A DNA stretch of 7,537 nt from an uncultured Pseudoflavonifractor sp. GTDB lineage: Bacteria > Bacillota_A > Clostridia > Oscillospirales > Oscillospiraceae. A program made the position numbers and the translations under genes. Below, piece by piece: positions 1-5,701 of this stretch (the first letter of the stretch is position 1; every line of letters starts with the position of its first letter). The notes beneath the pieces are model-generated. The model worked only from the letters and a program-made list of their open reading frames with translations. It was not told the DNA's origin and did not search any database. The stretch is from the NCBI GenBank assembly GCA_947575475.1, contig CANPNN010000062.1, positions 1 through 7,537 on the forward strand, in the 5' to 3' direction.

Positions 1-328
1 GGGTCACCGCCACCACCGCCCCCATGGGGAGGGTGACGATGGGCCAGGACTGGACCTTGGGCGCGGCCATCACGTCACAGGTGTTTTTGTGGAGGATCAC
101 CTTTTTGGGAAGGGCTGCCCACTCCTGGGCGCTCTGGTCCCCAACGACCAGTCCGTTCACACAGGCATAGCCCTCGTAGCGGTAATGGGTGCGGACCTTC
201 CAGTAACCGGGGGTGGTCTGGTCCAGCACCTCCAGCACCATGCCGAAAAGGGCCTCGTCGGCCGTTTCGCAGTCGTGGCAGGGCTGGGCCATCAGGGGAC
301 AGATAGGACAGTTGACGATGGCTTTCAT
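1..328 (-). CDS. N-terminal part of a probable NlpC/P60 (C40) peptidase with bacterial SH3-like domain; runs off the left edge
   Basis: An open frame begins at ATG (326-328) and continues without a stop to base 1, giving 109 residues (MKAIVNCPIC... to ...GAVVAVT). A GGAGG site at 336-340 lies 7 bases upstream. The start shares ATGA with the stop of the LD-carboxypeptidase gene, so the two are probably translationally coupled. The layout (short beta segments, then EALFGMVLEVLD, then YWKVRTHYRYEGYACVNGLV) matches the SH3-like domain at the front of cytoplasmic C40 peptidases such as YkfC, which cut gamma-D-Glu-diamino acid bonds in murein peptides. The catalytic Cys-His domain would lie beyond the window, so the activity is inferred from the N-terminal domain and from the neighbouring LD-carboxypeptidase and peptide transporter. 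No signal peptide is visible, which fits a cytoplasmic enzyme. Six cysteines occur, four of them as two CxxC pairs (7/10 and 17/20). Confidence 0.75.
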   Translation of the reverse strand, partial: MKAIVNCPICPLMAQPCHDCETADEALFGMVLEVLDQTTPGYWKVRTHYRYEGYACVNGLVVGDQSAQEWAALPKKVILHKNTCDVMAAPKVQSWPIVTLPMGAVVAVT

Positions 329-1239
329 ACGCAAGCCTCCAGGGTTTTATTGTCCGCATCCATGACCACTGTGGTTCCCAGCGGCAGGGACATGGTGGGC
401 AGCACGTGGCCGCAGGCAAGGCCTGCCATGACGGGCTTTCCGGCGGGGAGGACCACCTCCTCAATGATCTCGGGGATCTCCAGGGTCCGCTCTGGGACCT
501 CTGGGGGGCAGTCGGTCCAGGCTCCAAAGAGCACTCCGGCGCAATTGGCAAATTTTCCGGCGTTGCGAAGCTGGGTCAGCATACCGTCAATGCGGTAGGT
601 CTTTTCCCCGATGTCCTCCAGGAACAAAATTTTGCCCCTTGTGTCGATCTCCCAGGGAGTGCCCAGGCTGTCCCGGACCAGGGATAGGTTGCCGCCGCAG
701 AGGATCCCACGGGCGCAGCCGGGGGCCAGAGTCTCTACGCTCTCCCCCATGGGCAGGGGTCCGGTGAGGGCGCCGAAGAGGGCCCGGCGGAGATAGGTCA
801 TGGTGAAGTCGTCGATGGGCTCATAGTACTCGGTGGAGGGCATGGGGGTCTGGTAGGTCACCATGCGGCACTCCTGATTGAGCACGATGTGGAGGGCGGT
901 GACGTCGGAGTAGCCGCAGAACACCTTGGGGTGCCGGGCCACGTCCTTCCAGTTGATAAGGGGCAGAAGCCGCCCCGCCCCGTAGCCCCCCCGGATGCAG
1001 AGAACGCCCTTGATATCAGGGTCGGCAAAGGAATCCTGCAGATCCTTGGCCCGCTGGGCGTCGTCGGCGGCGAAGTAGCCGTGGCGGTTGACATAATAGC
1101 AGGACGGATAGACCACCGGGTCCAGCCCCAGGGCCTTGACGGCAGCGATGGAGGGCTCCAGACGCTCCTTCGGAACAGCGGAGGAGGCGCAGAGCAGGGC
1201 CACCCTGGCGCCGGGGTAAAGGGAATTTGGAGTTAACAT
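325..1239 (-). CDS. ldcA: LD-carboxypeptidase, family S66 (murein tetrapeptide carboxypeptidase)
   Basis: 304 residues, the usual length for the family. S66 enzymes remove the terminal D-Ala from murein tetrapeptide in the cytoplasm during cell-wall recycling. Visible motifs are the oxyanion-side RGGYG (83-87), the nucleophile in GYSDVTAL (Ser111), CGGNL (181-185), the Glu of LFLEDIGEKTYRIDGML (Glu208) and the His of CGHVLP (His278). The Ser-Glu-His triad is therefore complete and the enzyme is probably active. The start is placed at ATG 1237-1239 (MLTPNSLYPGARV), with AGGGGG at 1249-1254 as the likely ribosome binding site. The frame stays open upstream to 1320, but that extension is A/T-rich, translates to low-complexity Phe/Ser, lies inside the inverted-repeat element and is not typical of the family. 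The gene follows oppF after 145 bases and overlaps the C40 gene by ATGA. The counterpart in the Bacillus dpp-ykf region is YkfA. Confidence 0.93.
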   Translation of the reverse strand: MLTPNSLYPGARVALLCASSAVPKERLEPSIAAVKALGLDPVVYPSCYYVNRHGYFAADDAQRAKDLQDSFADPDIKGVLCIRGGYGAGRLLPLINWKDVARHPKVFCGYSDVTALHIVLNQECRMVTYQTPMPSTEYYEPIDDFTMTYLRRALFGALTGPLPMGESVETLAPGCARGILCGGNLSLVRDSLGTPWEIDTRGKILFLEDIGEKTYRIDGMLTQLRNAGKFANCAGVLFGAWTDCPPEVPERTLEIPEIIEEVVLPAGKPVMAGLACGHVLPTMSLPLGTTVVMDADNKTLEACV

Positions 1240-1269
1240 AATATAATACCCCCTGGGAAATGAAAAGGG

Positions 1270-1373
1270 AAAAGTGAAAAAGGAAAAAGCGATTTTGTTT
1301 GTGGCCGCCGCAGGCGGCAACTTAAAGGAGTCCGGCTTTGCTGGACACCCAAGTTCTTAGCTTTTTCACTTTT
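1270..1373. repeat. Inverted-repeat element, copy 1 (oppF-ldcA gap)
   Basis: The ends are a perfect 13-base inverted repeat: aaaagtgaaaaag at 1270-1282 and ctttttcactttt at 1361-1373. Inside are two more hairpins: gccgcc/ggcggc with a gca loop (1304-1318), and gtccggc/gctggac with a ttt loop and one G-T pair (1330-1346). The 104 bases could fold as a closing stem carrying two hairpins. It occupies most of the gap between the oppF stop (1385-1387) and the ldcA ribosome binding site (1249-1254). The same plan recurs at 3399-3485 in the other orientation. There is no coding capacity beyond spurious low-complexity frames. It resembles a small non-autonomous mobile or REP-like intergenic repeat; family membership is inferred from two copies only. 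Confidence 0.75.
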
Positions 1374-1384
1374 TATTTTTAACT

Positions 1385-2323
1385 TTATTGGGTCAGTGTG
1401 TTCCGGTATTCGTCCAGTTCTCTCCGGTTGGCCCGAACGAAGTGTCCCGGCTCGATCTCCGTCCACTGGGGGGGATCGTTCTCGGTATACCCGTGGGCGG
1501 CGGGGTCGTAGACCAGCAGTTTTTTGTCCCGCTCTCCCACCGGGTCGGGCATGGGAATGGCGGAGAGGAGGGCCCTGGTATAGGGGTGGAGGGGGTGGGC
1601 AAAGAGCTGCTCACTGCCGGCCAGCTCCATCAGTTTACCACGGTAGATGACGCCGATCCGGTCGGAAATGAACCGGACTACGCTGAGATCGTGGGCGATG
1701 AAGAGGTAGGTGAGGCCCCGCTCCTTCTGGAGCTTGCTCATGAGATTGAGTACCTGGGCCCGGATGGACACATCCAGGGCGGAGATAGGCTCGTCGGCGA
1801 TGATGAACTGGGGGTCCATGATGAGGGCCCGGGCGATGCCGATGCGCTGGCGCTGGCCCCCGGAGAACTCATGGGGGAAGCGGGAGGCGAACTCGGGCAG
1901 CAGACCCACGGCGGAGAGGGCCAGGGACACCTTCTCCTGGCGCTCTTCCTCGGTGAGGTGGCCGTGGAGGTTATAGAGGCCCTCGGAGACGATATAGTCC
2001 ACCTTGGCCCGCTCATTGAGGGAGGCCATGGGGTCCTGGAAGATCATCTGGATATTTTCGATCACCTGCCGGTCTACCTCGTGGCTGACCTTGCCGGAAA
2101 TCACCTGACCATTGTAGGCGATGGTTCCCCCGGCCACGGGATTGACCCGGATGATGGCCCGGCCGATGGTGGTCTTGCCGGAGCCCGATTCTCCCACCAG
2201 GCCGAAGGTCTCCCCCTTATAGATATCAAAGGAAACGCCGTCCACGGCGGTGAAGGGGTGGCGGCGGGAGCCGAAGGTCACGGTCAGGTCCCGGACCTCC
2301 AGCAGCTTTTCTCTCTCAGCCAT
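1385..2323 (-). CDS. oppF: Peptide ABC transporter ATP-binding protein OppF
   Basis: 312 residues; one of the two cytoplasmic ATPases that power the OppBC channel. All nucleotide-binding motifs are present: Walker A GESGSGKT (44-51), Q-loop Gln96 in IFQDP, signature FSGGQRQR (153-160), Walker B FIIADE (173-178) and switch His211 in FIAHD. The C-terminal part has the [15 protein letters not shown] motif of the oligopeptide/dipeptide ATPase family (about 243-257), but the tail ([11 protein letters not shown]) has no cysteines, so it lacks the Cys-rich iron-sulfur-type segment seen in some Dpp/Opp ATPases. ATG at 2321-2323 overlaps the end of oppD by 8 bases. The ribosome binding site AAAGGGGG (2332-2339) lies in oppD codons and can pair with CCCC just before the start. 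OppF rather than a second OppD is chosen from gene order and the OppF-like [22 protein letters not shown] opening. Confidence 0.95.
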   Translation of the reverse strand: MAEREKLLEVRDLTVTFGSRRHPFTAVDGVSFDIYKGETFGLVGESGSGKTTIGRAIIRVNPVAGGTIAYNGQVISGKVSHEVDRQVIENIQMIFQDPMASLNERAKVDYIVSEGLYNLHGHLTEEERQEKVSLALSAVGLLPEFASRFPHEFSGGQRQRIGIARALIMDPQFIIADEPISALDVSIRAQVLNLMSKLQKERGLTYLFIAHDLSVVRFISDRIGVIYRGKLMELAGSEQLFAHPLHPYTRALLSAIPMPDPVGERDKKLLVYDPAAHGYTENDPPQWTEIEPGHFVRANRRELDEYRNTLTQ

Positions 2324-3371
2324 GGGGATAGCCCCCTTTCTGCCGCAGGTGGCGGATGTGCTCAGGGGGCTCCACCTTGGGGGCCCTGGGGTCCAGCAGC
2401 CAGGTCCGGGCCTTGTGGGTGGGGCTTATCTCAAAGAAGGGAGGACGCTCCACATAGTCGATGTTCAGGGCCTGGGGATTCCGGGGGGCAAAGGCGTCTC
2501 CCTTCACCTCATAGAAGAGGTTGGGGGGCGTTCCCTGGATGGAGTAGAGGTCCTGGCCCTTTACTCCCAGCTGGGGCAGGGAGGAGAGTAAGGCCCAGGT
2601 GTAGGGGTGTTTGGGGTCATAGAAGACCTCCTCGCACTTTCCCACCTCCACGATGTCCCCGGCGTACATGACGGCGATCCGGTCAGCCACGTTGGCCACT
2701 ACCCCCAGGTCGTGGGTGATGTAGATGGTGGTCAGGTCCAGTTTCTTCTGGAGATTTTTGATGAGGTCCAAAATCTGGGCCTGGATGGTCACGTCCAGGG
2801 CGGTGGTGGGCTCGTCACAGATCAGGATCTTGGGCCGGCAGGCCACGGCGATGGCGATGACCACCCGCTGGCGCATCCCGCCGGAGAACTCGTGGGGATA
2901 CTGCTTGTACCGCCGCTCCGGCTCGTCGATGCCCACGGCGGAGAGGGCTTCCATGGCGGCGGCTTTGGCAGCCTCTCCCTTCAGGTCCTGATGGAGGAGC
3001 ACAGCCTCCAGGATCTGGTCCCCCACGGTCTTCAGAGGGTTCAGGGAGGTCATGGGGTCCTGCATGACCATGGCGATCTCCTTGCCCCGGATGGTGAGCC
3101 ACTCCTTCTCCCGGGTGAAGGTGGTCAGGTCCTTGCCGCCGTACCAGATGTGGCCCCCGGCGATGGTGCCATTGGCGTCCAGCAGGCCCATGGCGGACTT
3201 GGTGAACACGCTCTTGCCTGAGCCCGACTCCCCCACGATGGCCAGGGACTCTCCCCGGTACACGTCCAGGGAGATCCCCCGGATGGCGTTGAGCACCTGG
3301 CCCCGGAGGGTGAAGCGGATGTCCAGGTCCTGGAAGGAGAGGATCGGTTCTTGATTGGTTGGTGTGGACAT
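2316..3371 (-). CDS. oppD: Peptide ABC transporter ATP-binding protein OppD
   Basis: 351 residues from ATG 3369-3371 ([11 protein letters not shown]); the second ATPase of the permease. Motifs: Walker A GESGSGKS (47-54), Q-loop Gln104 in [10 protein letters not shown], signature FSGGMRQR (162-169), Walker B ILICDE (182-187), TALD D-loop (190-193) and switch His220 in [16 protein letters not shown] (255-266) and QGTPPNL (279-285) mark the oligopeptide ATPase C-terminal domain. In that domain the four usual cysteines are replaced: [15 protein letters not shown] has Asp292, Asn298 and Asp305, and ARTWLL has Thr323. From memory, streptococcal AmiE shows the same pattern, so this is the Gram-positive Ami/Opp type, not a broken gene. 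The strong AAAGGAGGT site (3381-3389) supports the start; the open frame upstream to 3461 only crosses the repeat element. The stop TGA (2316-2318) lies inside oppF. Confidence 0.95.
   Translation of the reverse strand: MSTPTNQEPILSFQDLDIRFTLRGQVLNAIRGISLDVYRGESLAIVGESGSGKSVFTKSAMGLLDANGTIAGGHIWYGGKDLTTFTREKEWLTIRGKEIAMVMQDPMTSLNPLKTVGDQILEAVLLHQDLKGEAAKAAAMEALSAVGIDEPERRYKQYPHEFSGGMRQRVVIAIAVACRPKILICDEPTTALDVTIQAQILDLIKNLQKKLDLTTIYITHDLGVVANVADRIAVMYAGDIVEVGKCEEVFYDPKHPYTWALLSSLPQLGVKGQDLYSIQGTPPNLFYEVKGDAFAPRNPQALNIDYVERPPFFEISPTHKARTWLLDPRAPKVEPPEHIRHLRQKGGYPHG
2324..2339 (-). promoter_or_regulatory. Ribosome binding site of oppF within a short hairpin
   Basis: In the transcript AAAGGGGGCTATCCCC runs directly into the ATG. 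GGGG (2332-2335) can pair with CCCC (2324-2327) around a CTAT loop (2328-2331), covering the purine-rich binding site and abutting the start codon. These bases are also the last codons of oppD (GGYPH), so ribosomes finishing oppD would open the hairpin. This fits translational coupling of the two ATPases; the regulatory effect is inferred. Confidence 0.45.
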
Positions 3372-3381
3372 GAAGGCATGA

Positions 3382-3394
3382 CCTCCTTTGGAGG
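3382..3394 (-). promoter_or_regulatory. Ribosome binding site of oppD within a CCTCC-AAA-GGAGG hairpin
   Basis: The oppD site GGAGG (3382-3386) is preceded in the transcript by its exact complement CCTCC (3390-3394), separated by AAA. A five-pair GC-rich stem would hide the site. Unlike oppF, the preceding gene (oppC) ends about 95 bases upstream, so ribosomes leaving oppC would not directly open it. It could lower oppD translation or be opened by another structure. Seen directly as sequence; the effect is inferred. Confidence 0.5.
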
Positions 3395-3398
3395 AGTT

Positions 3399-3485
3399 AA
3401 AAGTGAAAAGGTGCGGCGCTCGGCAAAGCCGGGCTATTTCAATATGCGGCCTTTGCCGCAACAGGAACAGAACTTTTTCACTTTT
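3399..3485. repeat. Inverted-repeat element, copy 2 (oppC-oppD gap)
   Basis: The ends are an 11-base perfect inverted repeat, aaaagtgaaaa (3399-3409) and ttttcactttt (3475-3485). The right end, ctttttcactttt (3473-3485), is identical to the right end of copy 1. Inside are gctcggc/gccgggc with an aaa loop and one T-G pair (3418-3434) and tgcggc/gccgca with a cttt loop (3445-3460). Read on the plus strand, the order of end, cggcaaagccg-type hairpin, gcggc-type hairpin, end matches copy 1 read on the minus strand, so the copies are in opposite orientation. It starts three bases after the oppC stop (3489-3491) and ends ten bases before the oppD ribosome binding site, filling almost the whole gap. 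Confidence 0.75.
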
Positions 3486-3488
3486 CGC

Positions 3489-4529
3489 TTAATTGACGTG
3501 GTTTTTGGGGTCGGCGGCATCGGCAAAGGCGTTGCCGATGATGTAGAAGGAGATGGTGATCACCGCCAGCACCGCCACGGGGAAATAGAGCTGGTAGCGC
3601 AGGGCGGGGATGGTCATCAGCTCCCGGCCCGCCTGGATCAGGTTGCCCAGAGAGGGGATCTCGATGGGCAGGCCGATGCCGATGTAGGTGACGAAGACCT
3701 CGTTGCCGATGGCTGAGGGGATGGCCAGGGCCATCCGCATGGTGATGACGCTGACAAGATAGGGCAGCAGGTTCTTGAAAATGATCCGGTGGGTGGGAGT
3801 ACCCAGGCACCGGGAGGCCAGGTTGTAGTCCCGGTCCCGGATAATGATGATCTGGTTGCGGATAAACCGGGCCATGCCCAGCCAGCCTGTGAGGCACAGG
3901 GCGAAGATGATGGTGGATATCCCCGGATTCAGCACATAGGAGATGAGGATGAGCAGAAGGGTCTGGGGGATATTGTCAAAGACGTTGTAAAGCTCGGTAA
4001 AGAGGAAATCCAGCTGCCGTACATAACCCCAGAGGACTCCCATAAGGATGCCCAGAATGGCCTCCACACAAGCCACGGTAAAGCCGATGAAGAGGCTGGT
4101 GCGGGTCCCAGACCAGATCCTGGCCCAGATGTCCTGGCCCAGGTTGTTGGTGCCGAAGAGAAAGCCCTGCTCTCCGGGGGCCAGGTTGGCGAGGGTGCGG
4201 CCGGCCTCATTATAGTGGATGGTGATGGGGTCCCGCTGGCCGGGCAGGTTGGGCTGGATGAAGGTGAAGGCCAGGGTGCACACCAGCACCAGCAGAAAGA
4301 AGACCGCCGTCTTATTCTTGAAGAAGGCCCGGAGGGTGGCCCGCCAGTAGGAGTAGTTGGAGTAGCCCCCCCGCTCTGAGGCGTCGGGGTTGAAGGGGGC
4401 GAAGGAGAACAGTTCCTCCTCGGTCATCCGGGAAGGGGCGGAGAGATCTTTTTTCAATTGACCGGAGAGCTTGCGCTCAAGCTCATCAGTTCTCTTGTCT
4501 CGGTGGGACTGGAAAACATGACGTTCCAT
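3489..4529 (-). CDS. oppC: Peptide ABC transporter permease OppC
   Basis: 346 residues; an inner-membrane subunit that pairs with OppB to form the peptide channel. After a charged cytoplasmic N-terminus of about 70 residues there is a first membrane segment (about 74-92), then the FLFGTNNLGQDIWARIWSGTRTSL motif (123-146) typical of OppC/DppC, then a further membrane core. The ATPase-contacting EAA loop is seen at about 221-258 (RFIRNQIIIIRDRDYNLASR followed by CLGTPTHRIIFKNLLP). The C-terminus ADAADPKN is the family's usual ending. The start at ATG 4527-4529 is supported by AAGGAGGAGG (4537-4546), located inside the last codons of oppB, and by the TAATG overlap with the oppB stop. The N-terminal tail before the first membrane segment is longer than in short OppC proteins; a downstream Met35 is possible but lacks a comparable site. 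The stop TAA is followed within three bases by the repeat element. Confidence 0.95.
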   Translation of the reverse strand: MERHVFQSHRDKRTDELERKLSGQLKKDLSAPSRMTEEELFSFAPFNPDASERGGYSNYSYWRATLRAFFKNKTAVFFLLVLVCTLAFTFIQPNLPGQRDPITIHYNEAGRTLANLAPGEQGFLFGTNNLGQDIWARIWSGTRTSLFIGFTVACVEAILGILMGVLWGYVRQLDFLFTELYNVFDNIPQTLLLILISYVLNPGISTIIFALCLTGWLGMARFIRNQIIIIRDRDYNLASRCLGTPTHRIIFKNLLPYLVSVITMRMALAIPSAIGNEVFVTYIGIGLPIEIPSLGNLIQAGRELMTIPALRYQLYFPVAVLAVITISFYIIGNAFADAADPKNHVN

Positions 4530-5515
4530 TATCTCGCCTCCTCCTTCCTGGTCAGAGTGATCCGGGGATCCAGGAGGGCCATCAGGAGATCGCCGAACAG
4601 TAGCCCCAGAATGGAGATCACCGAGTAGATGACCACCAACGCCAGCACCATATTATTATCCTGCCGCTTGATGACCGCCACCAGAAGGCCCCCCATGCCG
4701 GGGATGGAGTAGAGGCTCTCCACGTAGAGGGAGCCCATAAGGGTAAACAGGATGGAGTTGGGGATGTACTGGATGAGGGGTACCATGGCGTTGCGGAACA
4801 CGTGCCGCCGGGAGATCTGTCCCCCGGGGACGCCTTTGGCCCGGGCCAGCTTGATATAGTCCTTGTTGGCCTCGTCCACCATGTACCGGCGAAGCCACAT
4901 GGCGTAGTATGCGATGTTGCCGATGGCCAGGGAGAGGATGGGCAGGATATAGGTCCGGTAATCCCCCACCTTAAACAGCATGGGCAGCTTTAAGGACCAG
5001 TCGATACCCAGCCAGTGAAGGTTGATGACCCCCTGGGAGCCGGCGAACTGGATGAGGATGTGGTAGGCCGCGGCGGGCACTGCCTGAATAATGACGATAA
5101 ACACGGTGCCCAGCTTATCCCCGATCTTCCATTTGGTCCGGGTGCTTCGACTCATCAGAATACCCAGGGGAAGGCCCAGGGCCAGAGCGATAGCAAGGGA
5201 GGTAAGACCTAACTGAAGGGAGATGGGGGCCTTCTCCGCCACAATAGTGTTGATGGAGACCCCCTTCCGGTAGCGGATGGAGGTGCCCAGATCCCCGGAG
5301 AGGAGCTGCTTGCCGAAGTTCCAAAGCTGCTTGGGCAGGGGGTCGGTAAGCCCCAGCTTCTGCAGACCCAGGTCGATCTGGGTCTGGGAGAGCTTGTCGT
5401 AATTCTCAAAGTAGCCCTCGATGGGCATGAGCCGCAGTAGGGAAAAGACCACCGTGATGACGATGGCCATGGTGAGAAAGGACCGCAGGACCCGTTTTAG
5501 AATATATTTGGGCAT
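4529..5515 (-). CDS. oppB: Peptide ABC transporter permease OppB
   Basis: 328 residues; the other membrane subunit of the importer. Membrane segments are visible at about 10-30, 97-121, 136-158, 188-207, 248-268 and 289-315, giving the six-helix MetI-like plan. YILKRVLRSFLTMAIVITVVF is the usual OppB/DppB opening, and GDLGTSIRYRKGVSINTIV (74-92) is the conserved segment before helix 2. The ATPase-contacting EAA loop is YMVDEANKDYIKLARAKGVP (211-230), and DPRIT near the end is the usual finish. The start is ATG 5513-5515 (MPKYILK), preceded by GGGGAGG (5521-5527) at 5 bases. The frame is open upstream to 5635, but that stretch crosses the intergenic stem-loop and adds non-homologous residues. 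It overlaps oppC by one base (TAATG), so equal production of the two permeases is likely. Confidence 0.95.
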   Translation of the reverse strand: MPKYILKRVLRSFLTMAIVITVVFSLLRLMPIEGYFENYDKLSQTQIDLGLQKLGLTDPLPKQLWNFGKQLLSGDLGTSIRYRKGVSINTIVAEKAPISLQLGLTSLAIALALGLPLGILMSRSTRTKWKIGDKLGTVFIVIIQAVPAAAYHILIQFAGSQGVINLHWLGIDWSLKLPMLFKVGDYRTYILPILSLAIGNIAYYAMWLRRYMVDEANKDYIKLARAKGVPGGQISRRHVFRNAMVPLIQYIPNSILFTLMGSLYVESLYSIPGMGGLLVAVIKRQDNNMVLALVVIYSVISILGLLFGDLLMALLDPRITLTRKEEAR

Positions 5516-5536
5516 AAAGACCTCCCCTTTGAAAGG

Positions 5537-5549
5537 AAAAAGTAAAAGG
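5537..5549. repeat. Possible lone arm of the inverted-repeat element
   Basis: aaaaagtaaaagg resembles the end sequence aaaagtgaaaagg of the element at 3399. It also lies just upstream of a ribosome binding site (oppB), the same place taken by the two full copies. No matching ttttcactttt arm is found nearby, so this may be a remnant or a chance A-rich tract. Confidence 0.25.
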
Positions 5550-5570
5550 CGGTGATGTTGATTTTTGGAA

Positions 5571-5624
5571 CGGAGCGCAGGCGTTTGGGTCCCTTTTAGA
5601 AGGGGCCCAAACGCCCAAGCTCCG
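5571..5624 (-). promoter_or_regulatory. Long stem-loop in the oppA-oppB gap
   Basis: The arms gcgtttgggtccctt (5581-5595) and aaggggcccaaacgc (5600-5614) pair over 15 positions with one imperfect pair (an A-C mismatch in the minus-strand transcript) and a four-base loop. Beyond a further G-C pair (5580/5615) and an internal loop, cggagc (5571-5576) pairs with gctccg (5619-5624). No run of T follows on the minus strand (TTCCAAAAATC), so it is not a standard intrinsic terminator. In binding-protein operons such structures often protect the upstream message and reduce downstream expression, giving more binding protein than permease; that role is inferred here. Confidence 0.65.
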
Positions 5625-5637
5625 CAACAGGGCAACG

Positions 5638-5666
5638 CCCCGGCCCCCCAAAAGGGGGTTCCGGGG
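5638..5666 (-). promoter_or_regulatory. Second GC-rich stem-loop directly after the oppA stop
   Basis: An inner stem ccccc/ggggg around aaaa (loop about 5650-5653) is extended past a small internal loop by ccccgg (5638-5643) and ccgggg (5661-5666). It begins about 35 bases after the oppA stop in the transcript. No T run follows, so it is not a textbook terminator. With the larger hairpin at 5571-5624 it makes a double barrier between oppA and oppB. Confidence 0.6.
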
Positions 5667-5701
5667 GTGCTGCCACAGGGCGCTTGGGTCAGAGATCCTT
5701 C

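Noticed and set aside
75..551. 158-codon minus-strand frame overlapping the ldcA end and the C40 start
   Set aside because: Its Pro/Arg/Ser-rich translation is out of frame with both recognised genes, which fully account for the region.
89..598. Plus-strand open frame opposite the C40 and LD-carboxypeptidase genes
   Set aside because: The opposite strand carries two recognisable proteins with ribosome binding sites and an ATGA junction; this frame shows no motif and no supported start.
1304..1318. Intrinsic terminator after oppF
   Set aside because: The GC hairpin is followed in the transcript by CACAAACAAAATCG before any T-rich stretch, so the terminator pattern is not met. It is better explained as part of the repeat element.
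1240..1320. Upstream extension of the LD-carboxypeptidase to an ATG at 1320
   Set aside because: The added residues are low-complexity Phe/Ser translated from the repeat element, while the start at 1239 has a plausible binding site and fits the family.
1388..2671. 427-codon plus-strand open frame
   Set aside because: It lies antiparallel to oppF and the end of oppD, which carry all ABC motifs. Its translation is Gly/Asp/Val/His-rich low complexity with no family signs, as expected of a shadow in GC-rich DNA.
5516..5635. Upstream extension of oppB
   Set aside because: It would translate through the long intergenic hairpin; the start at 5515 has a strong ribosome binding site and the usual family opening.
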